DNA of 14,572 nt from Rhodobacteraceae bacterium UBA1943 (GCA_002336845.1 DDEX01000007.1:236-14807), one strand, 5' to 3'; shown: positions 7,137 to 13,021, counted from the stretch's first letter. Notes: generated from the sequence alone by a model not told the origin. Program-made: numbers and translations.

Positions 7137-7385
7137 TCAGTCGCGGCTGGGCCGGTCAACGGTTCCGGTCGAGGGGAACAGGGTCACGCTGACGGTCTGA
7201 TCCGACGACAGCCCCGCGCGGTGCAGTTCCTTGGGAAAGGCTACGTCCTTGGCTTTGACATCAACCTTGGTCAGACCCGAGGCAGCCACAACGGCATCAG
7301 GACGTTCGGGCGAGTTGGCACCGGCAGCATTGGCAGCACCAGCCAGCAGGGCCAGAGCGGAAACAGCAAGAGCGATCTTCTTCAT
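7137..7385 (-). CDS. Small secreted protein of unknown function
   Basis: 82 residues from ATG 7385, preceded by GGAG at an ideal six-base spacing. Met codons 12 and 18 bases upstream are in frame but lack this spacing. Residues 1-20 are a clear signal peptide (MKKIALAVSALALLAGAANA, likely cut after ANA). The mature part of about 62 residues is hydrophilic, with no cysteine and no membrane segment: SPERPDAVVAASGLTKVDVK, then FPKELHRAGLSSDQTVSVTL, ending FPSTGTVDRPSRD. The repeated Val/Ser-Val pattern suggests a small beta-rich periplasmic protein. I do not recognise a family. It is monocistronic, flanked by a terminator on each side. Its neighbours are regulators and a redox enzyme, but nothing links it to them by operon structure. 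Confidence 0.8.
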   Translation of the reverse strand: MKKIALAVSALALLAGAANAAGANSPERPDAVVAASGLTKVDVKAKDVAFPKELHRAGLSSDQTVSVTLFPSTGTVDRPSRD

Positions 7386-7470
7386 TTTATTCTCCATTTT
7401 CATTTTTGCGACGATCCGTTCGTCGTCTGAGAAGCAAATAGGACCAGCCAATCCGAACTATTAGCCGTCG

Positions 7471-7530
7471 CTTTTCGCATTCAAAGTTCACTGTCATCGA
7501 ACAGTCACGGAACCGTCAGAATGCGAAAAG
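7471..7530. repeat. 12-bp perfect inverted repeat around a 36-base centre
   Basis: CTTTTCGCATTC (7471-7482) and GAATGCGAAAAG (7519-7530) are exact reverse complements. The right arm is the T-tail of the HxlR gene's terminator on the minus strand. The left arm lies 86 bases upstream of the small secreted protein start, in its promoter region. The centre holds a weaker pair, ACTGT (7490-7494) and ACAGT (7501-7505). It could be a regulatory fold, an operator pair or a duplication scar. Confidence 0.6.
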
Positions 7531-7552
7531 GCCGGGCGTTCGGCCCGGCCTT
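7528..7552 (-). terminator. Rho-independent terminator after the HxlR gene
   Basis: 10-bp perfect GC-rich stem (7528-7537 with 7543-7552) and a five-base loop, 23 bases beyond the HxlR stop. On the minus strand it is followed by a T-rich tail (GGCCTTTTCGC). Confidence 0.88.
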
Positions 7553-7575
7553 ACCCTGCCCTTTTCAACCTGATC

Positions 7576-7974
7576 TCAGGCAGCACGTCGCGCTGCGGCA
7601 TGTGCTGAAAGTATCTGGCCAAGGTTTTCCTCGATCCACCCGGTCAGCGCCAGAATATGGCCCGCCGCCTGTTGGCCAAGCGGCGTCAGGCTGTAATCGA
7701 CATGCGGCGGCACGACATTATGCGCCTCACGCATGATCAAGCCATCCGCCTCCAGCAGTTGCAGCGTCTGGGCCAGCATACGCTCGCTGACACCACCCAC
7801 CTTGCGACGCAAGGCGCTGAACCGATGGGTGCCGGTCAGCAAGGTGATCATCACCAATGTGCCCCAACGGCTGGTCATATGCTGCAAGACGGGCCGCGAC
7901 GGGCAATCCGCCGCCAGAACATTGCCCTTCTGCCAGGTGTCCAGCAGATCCTGTGCCTTTTTGTCCGGTGTCAT
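7576..7974 (-). CDS. HxlR (DUF24) family redox-type regulator, YtfH/QorR-like
   Basis: 132 residues, a single winged-helix domain of the HxlR family. The family's opening pattern appears as ADCPSRPVLQHMTSRWGTLV (22-41). The recognition helix region follows (FSALRRKVGGVSERMLAQTL) and the wing region is about 75-100 (ADGLIMREAHNVVPPHVDYS, then LTPLG). Cys24 is the only cysteine and sits where YodB- and QorR-type regulators carry their thiol sensor, so a quinone- or disulfide-stress response is plausible. The gene is divergent from qorB, the arrangement seen for E. coli ytfH/ytfG and C. glutamicum qorR/qor2 (from memory). A good promoter with an internal palindrome (see 8001-8029) supports autorepression. 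The start ATG 7974 has AGGGA nine bases upstream. Confidence 0.92.
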   Translation of the reverse strand: MTPDKKAQDLLDTWQKGNVLAADCPSRPVLQHMTSRWGTLVMITLLTGTHRFSALRRKVGGVSERMLAQTLQLLEADGLIMREAHNVVPPHVDYSLTPLGQQAAGHILALTGWIEENLGQILSAHAAARRAA

Positions 7975-8000
7975 GTGCGGTCATCCCTTATACTAACAAA

Positions 8001-8029
8001 ATTGTATGTACTTCCTTTTCGTAAGTAAA
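8001..8029 (-). promoter_or_regulatory. Sigma-70-type promoter of the HxlR gene
   Basis: On the minus strand, -35 TTTACT (8024-8029) and -10 TACAAT (8001-8006) are separated by exactly 17 bases. The -10 matches consensus at five of six positions and the -35 at four. Predicted transcription would start about 20 bases before the HxlR ATG. The promoter lies in the 96-base gap between HxlR and qorB. Confidence 0.6.
8009..8027. promoter_or_regulatory. Candidate HxlR operator, TACTT-N9-AAGTA
   Basis: The perfect five-base dyad TACTT (8009-8013) and AAGTA (8023-8027), with a nine-base AT-rich centre, lies between the -35 and -10 of the HxlR promoter and partly over its -35. DUF24 regulators bind TACTT/AAGTA-type dyads in other bacteria (from memory). 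Binding here would block HxlR transcription and could also control qorB, which starts 44 bases to the right. Confidence 0.6.
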
Positions 8030-8060
8030 GGCGTATTGCTGTCTCAACAGGTCAACCAAT

Positions 8061-8064
8061 GGAG
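8061..8064 (+). promoter_or_regulatory. RBS that decides the qorB start
   Basis: GGAG lies six bases before ATG 8071 and is itself inside the codons that follow an in-frame ATG at 8059. The spacing and the match of the next residues (MTIAVTGATG) to QorB favour 8071. Confidence 0.7.
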
Positions 8065-8070
8065 ACAGAC

Positions 8071-8907
8071 ATGACCATCGCCGTTACCGGAGCCACCGGC
8101 CAGTTGGGCCGCCTTGCCATCGACGCGCTGAAGGCCCGTGGCGCCAGCCCCGTCGCCCTCGTGCGCAACCCGGCGAAGGCCGGCGACCTTGGTGTCGTGG
8201 CACGCGCCTTTGATTACACCGCCCCCGATGCCGCTGCGCTGAAAGGCGTGGACACGCTGGTCCTGATCTCGTCCAACGACTTCAATGACCGCGCAGGTCA
8301 GCACAAGAACGTCATCGCCGCGGCCAAGGCGGCAGGCGTGGGGCGCATCATCTATACCTCGATCCTGAAAGGCGACACCTCGCCGATGAAGCTGTTGACA
8401 GCCGACCATATCGTCACCGAAGCGGCGTTGGCGGCCTCGGGCATTCCGGCCACGATCCTGCGCAACGGCTGGTATTCGGAAAACTATACCGGCAGCCTGG
8501 GTGCCGCCCTGGAACACGGTGCGATCCTCGGTTCGGCCGGTGAGGGCCGTCTCTCCACCGCCGCCCGAAAGGACTATGCCGAGGCGATTGCCGTCACCGC
8601 GCTGGACGGCTCTCATGCAGGCAAAACCTATGAACTGGCGGGCGATGACAGCTATACGCTGGCCGATCTGGCCGCCGAAGTTGCCAAACAGTCGGGCAAG
8701 CCCGTTGCCTTCGTCAACCTGCCAGAGGCCGATTATGCCAAGGCGCTGGAGGGCTTTGGTCTGCCCGCAGGCTTCGCCGCCGTTCTGGCGGAATCGGATT
8801 TCAGCGCCTCGAAAGGCTCGCTGTTCGATGACAGCCGCACGCTGTCGCGCCTGATCGGCCGCCCGACCACGCCAATCGCCGAAACCGTGCGCGCCGCGCT
8901 GGCCTGA
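8071..8907 (+). CDS. qorB: NAD(P)H:quinone oxidoreductase, QorB/YtfG type (NmrA-like SDR)
   Basis: 278 residues from ATG 8071. This is an atypical short-chain dehydrogenase fold: GATGQLGR at 7-14 is the Rossmann dinucleotide loop, and VRNPAKA follows the second strand. The stretches LRNGWYSENY, AALEHGAILGSAGEG, YELAGDDSYTLADLAAE and KGSLFDDSRTLSRLIGRPTT match E. coli QorB almost residue for residue as I remember it. QorB reduces quinones with NADPH and helps limit quinone or electrophile stress in the cytoplasm. It is divergent from the HxlR regulator, sharing a 96-base promoter region with a candidate operator. The two form the YtfH/YtfG-type module. A 10-bp hairpin follows 50 bases after the stop. 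Confidence 0.93.
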   Translation: MTIAVTGATGQLGRLAIDALKARGASPVALVRNPAKAGDLGVVARAFDYTAPDAAALKGVDTLVLISSNDFNDRAGQHKNVIAAAKAAGVGRIIYTSILKGDTSPMKLLTADHIVTEAALAASGIPATILRNGWYSENYTGSLGAALEHGAILGSAGEGRLSTAARKDYAEAIAVTALDGSHAGKTYELAGDDSYTLADLAAEVAKQSGKPVAFVNLPEADYAKALEGFGLPAGFAAVLAESDFSASKGSLFDDSRTLSRLIGRPTTPIAETVRAALA

Positions 8908-8957
8908 AAGGTCGCTTTCGCACGACCTTGCGTCATTCACAGGCTTTGACCATGCCC

Positions 8958-8984
8958 GGACCCCGTGCCACAAACACGGGGTCC
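8958..8984 (+). terminator. Strong hairpin between qorB and the NTF2-like operon
   Basis: Perfect 10-bp stem GGACCCCGTG / CACGGGGTCC with a seven-base loop (CCACAAA), 50 bases after the qorB stop. The tail GTTGCTTTG has only a broken T-run, so termination may be partial. The hairpin ends eight bases before the AAAGG of the next gene's RBS, so it could also influence that gene's leader. Confidence 0.55.
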
Positions 8985-9005
8985 GTTGCTTTGAAAGGCC
9001 CCAAG

Positions 9006-9428
9006 ATGTCCGCAGATGCCCGCGCCGCCGCGATCGCCACCGTGAACGCCTATTACGCCGCCTTCAACTCGGGGAATGCCGCCGGAATGCTGGCCGCCGT
9101 CACCGATGACATCGAACACCGCGTCAACGAAGGCGGCATCCGGCGCGGCAAGGAAAAGTTCGCCGAATTTTGCAGCCACATGGGCGTCAGCTACCGCGAG
9201 GAGCTGCGCGACATCGTGGTTTTCGTGAACGAAGACGGCACCCGCGCCGCTGCCGAATTCACCGTTCACGGCACTTACCTGAAAACCGACCCCGGTCTGC
9301 CCGAGGCCAAGGGGCAGACCTATATCCTGCCCGCAGGCTCTTTCTTCGACCTCAAGGGCGGCAAGATTTCGCGCGTGACCACGTTCTACAACCTGAACGA
9401 CTGGGTTGCGCAGGTGTCGAATGGTTGA
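9006..9428 (+). CDS. NTF2-like / ketosteroid isomerase-related protein
   Basis: 140 residues from ATG 9006, which has AAAGG seven bases upstream. The open frame reaches back to 8928, but that extension would cover the 10-bp hairpin and lacks an RBS. The fold pattern is that of the SnoaL/NTF2 cone: an opening helix (AIATVNAYYAAFNSGNAAGM), then LAAVTDDIEHRVNEGGIRRG, then strands VVFVNEDGTRAAAEFTVHGTY and GKISRVTTFYNLNDW. The NEGG-xR-xGK motif and the TTFYNL ending recall the ketosteroid-isomerase-related family (TIGR02096, from memory). Members may be isomerases, hydratases or simple ligand-binding proteins. The classic isomerase Asp/Tyr pair cannot be assigned with confidence. The stop overlaps the start of the GNAT gene by eight bases, so the three genes 9006-10895 form one translationally coupled operon. 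Confidence 0.85.
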   Translation: MSADARAAAIATVNAYYAAFNSGNAAGMLAAVTDDIEHRVNEGGIRRGKEKFAEFCSHMGVSYREELRDIVVFVNEDGTRAAAEFTVHGTYLKTDPGLPEAKGQTYILPAGSFFDLKGGKISRVTTFYNLNDWVAQVSNG

Positions 9429-10005
9429 GGTCCGCGCCCTTCGCGGGGCCGAGCTGGAGGCCAACCTTGATGGCGTCGCCCGCCTGCGCATCGCTGTCTT
9501 CCGCGACTGGCCCTACCTTTACGACGGCACGCTGGACTATGAGCGGGATTACCTGCAAACCTACCGCGACAATCCCGGCGCGCTGCTGGTGGGCGCCTTC
9601 GATGCGGGCATCCTTGTCGGCGCATCGACCTCGACGCTGATGGAGGACCACGCCGAGGAATTTGCGGCCCCCTTCCGCAGTTTCCCGGTGCCGATGGGCG
9701 ACATTCTTTATGGTGCCGAGTCGGTCCTCTTGCCCGCGTATCGCGGCCAGGGCATCGGCCACCGCTTTTTTGACCTGCGAGAGGACCACGCCCGCGCGAT
9801 GGGGCGCGGCCACGTCGCCTTTTGCTCGGTTGTGCGCCCCGACAGCCACCCCAGGCGCCCCGACACCTACCGCACCAATGATGCCTTCTGGCTGGGCCGC
9901 GGCTATGCCCCACTGCCCGGCATGATGGCGGAATTCTCCTGGAAAGACGTGGGCGACACCGGCGAAAGCGTGAAGCCGCTGCAATTCTGGATGCGCAAGC
10001 TATGA
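9421..10005 (+). CDS. GNAT family N-acetyltransferase
   Basis: 194 residues from ATG 9421, which overlaps the end of the NTF2-like gene by eight bases. ATG 9421 (MVEVRALRG) is preferred to the in-frame codon at 9406. The acetyl-CoA pyrophosphate loop (motif A) is AESVLLPAYRGQGIGHRFF, with R108-G-Q-G-I-G113. The N-terminal RLRIAVFRDWPYLYDGTLDY is characteristic of a GNAT group often found next to, or fused with, nitrilase-superfamily enzymes. The C-terminal part has VVRPDSHPRRPDTYR and ends with an aromatic LQFWMRKL. The acceptor substrate is unknown. It may act on the amine related to the product or substrate of the downstream amidase/nitrilase, with which it is coupled by an ATGA overlap. 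Confidence 0.9.
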   Translation: MVEVRALRGAELEANLDGVARLRIAVFRDWPYLYDGTLDYERDYLQTYRDNPGALLVGAFDAGILVGASTSTLMEDHAEEFAAPFRSFPVPMGDILYGAESVLLPAYRGQGIGHRFFDLREDHARAMGRGHVAFCSVVRPDSHPRRPDTYRTNDAFWLGRGYAPLPGMMAEFSWKDVGDTGESVKPLQFWMRKL

Positions 10006-10895
10006 TGATCGCCGCTGCCGCCTACCCGCTGGATTTCCACGCGGATTTCGCAAGTTTCGCCGCCAAGACAACCCGCTGGGTCGCGGAGGCGGCCGGCAAC
10101 GGTGCCGACCTGCTGGTGTTCCCGGAATACGGGCTGATGGAGCAGGCAAGCCTTGGCGGCCGCACCGTCGCCGCCGATCTGGAGGCGAGCCTGCATGAGG
10201 TGGCGCGCGCAAGGCCCCAAACCGACGCGCTTTACGCCGAACTGGCGGCAAAGCACGCCGTCCATATCCTTGGCGCCTCCGGCCCGGTGTTTGAAGCTGC
10301 CCGCCCCAAAAGCCGCCCCGTCAACCGCGCCAGCCTGTTCGGCCCGAACGGCCTGATCGGCCATCAGGACAAACAGATGATGACCCGGTTCGAGCGTGAG
10401 ACATGGGATGTGGTCGCAGGCGGCCCCTTGCAGCTTTTCGACACACCCCTTGGCAAGATCGGCGTCCTGATCTGCTATGACAGCGAATTCCCCTTGTTGG
10501 GTCGCGCGCTGATCGAGGCTGGAGCCGAGATTATCCTCGTGCCCTCCTGCACCGACAGCGTTGCAGGCTTTACCCGCGTCCGCGTCGGGGCGATGGCCCG
10601 TGCGCTGGAAGGGCAATGCGTGACCGTCCACTCCCCCACGGTTGGCCTGTGCGACTTTTGCCCGGCGGTGGATGAAAATGTCGGGTCCGCCGCGATCTAT
10701 GGCCCGCCCGACCGTGGCTTTCCGGCCATGGGCATTTTCGATGAAACGCCTCTCAACCGGCCCGGCTGGGCCTATGCCACGGTTGACCTTGAAACCATCC
10801 GCGAAGTGCGACGCGACGGACAGGTCTTGAACCAAGCCCATTGGCCCGAACAGGTGACGCGGGCGGCGCAAAAGGTCACACTCCTGCGCCCGTGA
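10002..10895 (+). CDS. Carbon-nitrogen hydrolase (nitrilase superfamily)
   Basis: 297 residues from ATG 10002, which overlaps the GNAT stop. A second ATG follows at once at 10005. The catalytic triad of the superfamily is complete: Glu42 in LLVFPEYGL, Lys124 in GHQDKQMMTRFE and Cys158 in GVLICYDSEFP. The motif order and spacing match an amidase/nitrilase subunit of typical length. The substrate is not predictable, and nearby relatives hydrolyse amides, omega-amides or carbamoyl groups. Cytoplasmic, no signal peptide. The pairing with a GNAT recalls bifunctional GNAT-nitrilase fusions such as B. subtilis YhcX (from memory), here as separate coupled genes. The stop (TGA, 10893-10895) is followed by a repeat element rather than a clear terminator. 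Confidence 0.93.
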   Translation: MMIAAAAYPLDFHADFASFAAKTTRWVAEAAGNGADLLVFPEYGLMEQASLGGRTVAADLEASLHEVARARPQTDALYAELAAKHAVHILGASGPVFEAARPKSRPVNRASLFGPNGLIGHQDKQMMTRFERETWDVVAGGPLQLFDTPLGKIGVLICYDSEFPLLGRALIEAGAEIILVPSCTDSVAGFTRVRVGAMARALEGQCVTVHSPTVGLCDFCPAVDENVGSAAIYGPPDRGFPAMGIFDETPLNRPGWAYATVDLETIREVRRDGQVLNQAHWPEQVTRAAQKVTLLRP

Positions 10896-10917
10896 CCTGC
10901 CGTCGCTGCCTCCGGCG

Positions 10918-10982
10918 GGAGTATTTCACGAAGGGCAAATGGCAAAGGCGCGCTCTTTCCCTTGCCCTTCTTCAAATACTCC
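10918..10982. repeat. Long imperfect inverted repeat (REP-like, Rhodobacterales style)
   Basis: GGAGTATTT (10918-10926) is mirrored by AAATACTCC (10974-10982). Moving inward, GAAGGGCAA (10930-10938) pairs with TTGCCCTTC (10962-10970), and GG-x-AAAG (10941-10947) pairs with CTTTCC (10955-10960). The whole makes an imperfect hairpin of nearly 30 paired positions with a seven-base loop. I recall GGAGTATTT/AAATACTCC elements as frequent between genes in this order. Only one copy is in the window, so multicopy status is not shown. It may stop or stabilise the nitrilase operon transcript. Confidence 0.65.
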
Positions 10983-10990
10983 ACGGGGGT

Positions 10991-11011
10991 CCGGGGGTGT
11001 GAAACCCCCGG
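10991..11011. repeat. G/C-block hairpin next to the long inverted repeat
   Basis: CCGGGGGT (10991-10998) pairs perfectly with ACCCCCGG (11004-11011) around the loop GTGAA. It starts eight bases after the preceding inverted repeat, and the two look like one composite element. There is no T-tract, so it is not a classical terminator. Confidence 0.6.
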
Positions 11012-11128
11012 CTCCGCCACCAGAACACCAAGACTCCCCCAAGACTCCCCTTGAAAAGCTGGACAAACCGGCGCATATGCCGCGCCAGAGCCCGCCCTTT
11101 CGCGGGCCATTCCCCTTTTGGAGAGACC

Positions 11129-11347
11129 ATGGCCAAGGAAGAAACCCTCGAATTCCCCGGTGTCGTGAAGGAACTCCTGCCCAATGCGACATTCAAGGTT
11201 GAACTCGAAAACGGCCATGAACTGATCGCGACAATGGCAGGCAAGATGCGCAAGAACCGCATCCGGGTTCTGGCGGGCGACAAGGTGCAGGTGGAAATGA
11301 CCCCCTATGACCTGTCGAAAGGCCGCATCAACTATCGCTTCAAGTAA
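11129..11347 (+). CDS. infA: Translation initiation factor IF-1
   Basis: 72 residues from ATG 11129, exactly the usual IF-1 length, with GGAGAG four bases upstream. The open frame runs further left to 11051, but that part has no IF-1 character. It starts MAKEETLEFPGVVKELLPNA, followed by the OB-fold strands FKVELENGHELIATMAGKMR, KNRIRVLAGDKVQVEMTPYD and SKGRINYRFK. IF-1 binds the ribosomal A site and aids initiation. It heads the infA-maf-RNase E/G-yacG cluster. A 58-base gap to maf contains a small wobble-paired hairpin (11368-11388) without a T-run, so co-transcription is likely. Confidence 0.97.
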   Translation: MAKEETLEFPGVVKELLPNATFKVELENGHELIATMAGKMRKNRIRVLAGDKVQVEMTPYDLSKGRINYRFK

Positions 11348-11405
11348 ATGAGCGCCTGCCGGAAACTGGGCATCGGTTTTCGGTGCCCCAAGCACGGTAG
11401 CTGAC

Positions 11406-11981
11406 ATGCGTTTCATTCTAGGATCAGGCAGCCCGCGCCGGAAGGAACTTCTGGCGCAACTGGGCATCGTGCCCGACGCCATCCTGCCCCCCGACATCGA
11501 CGAAGACCCGAAAAAGGCCGAACTGCCGCGCCCCTATTGCGCGCGGCTGGCGCGTGAAAAGGTGGCGGCCATTCCCGCCGCGCCGGATGATCTGGTGCTG
11601 TGCGCCGACACCACCGTTGCCCTTGGCCGCCGCATCCTTGGCAAGCCTCGTGACGCTGGCGAGGCGGCGGAGTTCCTGACCTTGCTCGGCGGGCGTCGGC
11701 ATGAGGTGATCACCGCCGTCGCCGTAAAGCGCGGCGATAAGATCTGGACCCGCGAAAGCGTCAGCGCCGTCAAGATGAAGCGGCTTTCCGACGCGGAACT
11801 CAATGCCTATCTTCAGGGCGGCGAATGGCAGGGCAAGGCCGGGGCCTATGCCATCCAGGGCGCCGCCGGGGCCTTCATCCCGTGGATTTCCGGCAGCTTC
11901 ACCGGCATCGTCGGCCTGCCGCTCGCCGAAACCGCATCTCTTTTGCAGGCCGCAGGCTGGCCAGTCTGGAGGCAGACATGA
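11406..11981 (+). CDS. maf: Maf family nucleotide pyrophosphatase (dTTP/UTP type)
   Basis: 191 residues from ATG 11406. The N-terminal GSGSPRRKELL (6-16) is the Maf phosphate-binding motif. The catalytic Asp68 lies in LCADTTVALG with Lys80 in LGKP, and the third motif is GKAGAYAIQG (143-152) followed by ISGSFTGIVGLPL. The GKAGAYxIQG form fits the YhdE/Maf subgroup that hydrolyses dTTP, UTP and modified pyrimidine nucleotides, rather than the YceF (7-methyl-GTP) subgroup. It acts in the cytoplasm in house-cleaning of nucleotides, and relatives influence septum formation. The stop overlaps the start of the RNase gene (ATGA), which shows coupled translation. Confidence 0.94.
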   Translation: MRFILGSGSPRRKELLAQLGIVPDAILPPDIDEDPKKAELPRPYCARLAREKVAAIPAAPDDLVLCADTTVALGRRILGKPRDAGEAAEFLTLLGGRRHEVITAVAVKRGDKIWTRESVSAVKMKRLSDAELNAYLQGGEWQGKAGAYAIQGAAGAFIPWISGSFTGIVGLPLAETASLLQAAGWPVWRQT

Positions 11982-13021
11982 AAGGCCGTGTCGTTATCCT
12001 TGATACTTTCGACGGGCGCGAGGCTGCCGCGTTGTTGGTTGATGGTCATCTGGAGGAACTCGCCATCGACCCCAAGGGCGACGAGGCGCTGCCCGGCGCG
12101 ATCTATCGCGCCATCGCCGACCGGCCAATGAAGGGCCAAGGCGGCATTTTCGTGAAACTTCCTGGGGGCCAGTCCGGATTCCTGCGGCAAATCTCCGGCA
12201 TCGCGCCCGGCCAGCGCCTTCTGGTGCAGGTCACTGGCCCTGCCGAGCCGGGTAAGGCCATTCCCGTCACCACGCGCCTGCTGTTCAAGGGCCGCTTTGC
12301 CATCCTGACCCCCGGCGCGCCCGGCCTGAACATCTCTCGCCGGATCCATGACGACGATCTGCGCGCCGACCTGAACGATCTGGCCGAGGCCGGGATGCAG
12401 GGCGCCGATGAGACGCTGGGCCTGATCCTGCGTTCGGCCTGCGCCGAGGCCGATCTTGATGAGGTGGCCGAAGATCTGGCGCAGATGCGCACCCTTGCCG
12501 AGGCTGTTCTGGCCGACGTGGCGGGCGAACCAGAACTGCTGTTCGACGGCCCCGGCGCCCATGACCTTGCGCTGCGCGACTGGTTAGAGCCTGCGCCCGA
12601 TGAGGTTGTCACCGAGCCAGGCGGCTTTGCCGACCATGGCGTATCCGATCTGATCGCCGATCTGTCCCGCCCGCGTGTGGCCCTGCCCGCTGGCGGCCAC
12701 CTGATGATAGAGCCAACCCGCGCACTGGTGGCGATTGACGTGAACACCGGGCCGGATACCTCTCCCGCCGCGGCTCTCAAGGCGAATATCGCCGCCGCTC
12801 GCGACCTGCCCCGCCAGTTGCGTCTGCGGGGCCTCGGCGGCCAGATCGTGGTCGATTTCGCGCCCCTGCCGAAAAAGGACCGCGCGATTCTGGATCAGGT
12901 GCTGAAGGCGGCATTCAAGACCGAAGGGGCCGATGTGAACCTGGCTGGCTGGACAAATCTTGGCCTGTTCGAGCTGACCCGCCGCCGGGACCGCCTGCCC
13001 CTGAGCGAGTTGCTGGCATGA
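11978..13021 (+). CDS. Ribonuclease E/G family protein, short form
   Basis: 347 residues from ATG 11978, with GGAGG five bases upstream. The open frame extends left to 11825 but there overlaps maf. A reduced S1-like region (about 35-100) contains GQGGIFVKLPGGQSGFLRQI. RNase E/G features follow: LTPGAPGLNISRRI, then the catalytic Mg sites ALVAIDVNTG (Asp254) and GGQIVVDFAPL (Asp293), and LGLFELTRRRDRLPLSELLA at the end. Both catalytic aspartates are present. Compared with E. coli RNase G (489 residues) it is much shorter and ends soon after the DNase-I-like domain. It lacks the C-x2-C zinc-link and the small C-terminal domain. Substrates are likely rRNA or mRNA precursors, but the zinc-independent quaternary state is unknown. 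It is coupled to yacG by an ATGA overlap. Confidence 0.9.
   Translation: MKGRVVILDTFDGREAAALLVDGHLEELAIDPKGDEALPGAIYRAIADRPMKGQGGIFVKLPGGQSGFLRQISGIAPGQRLLVQVTGPAEPGKAIPVTTRLLFKGRFAILTPGAPGLNISRRIHDDDLRADLNDLAEAGMQGADETLGLILRSACAEADLDEVAEDLAQMRTLAEAVLADVAGEPELLFDGPGAHDLALRDWLEPAPDEVVTEPGGFADHGVSDLIADLSRPRVALPAGGHLMIEPTRALVAIDVNTGPDTSPAAALKANIAAARDLPRQLRLRGLGGQIVVDFAPLPKKDRAILDQVLKAAFKTEGADVNLAGWTNLGLFELTRRRDRLPLSELLA

Noticed and set aside
8044..8973. 309-codon minus-strand open frame opposite qorB
   Set aside because: QorB on the plus strand matches its family throughout. The antisense product is rich in Gly, Arg and Gln and has no motif.
9903..10871. 322-codon minus-strand open frame opposite the nitrilase gene
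   Set aside because: The plus strand has a full catalytic triad and coupled starts. The minus frame is a shadow.
11368..11388. Hairpin between infA and maf
   Set aside because: It needs a wobble pair, has no T-run and lies inside a probable operon. It is too weak to call a terminator or riboswitch.
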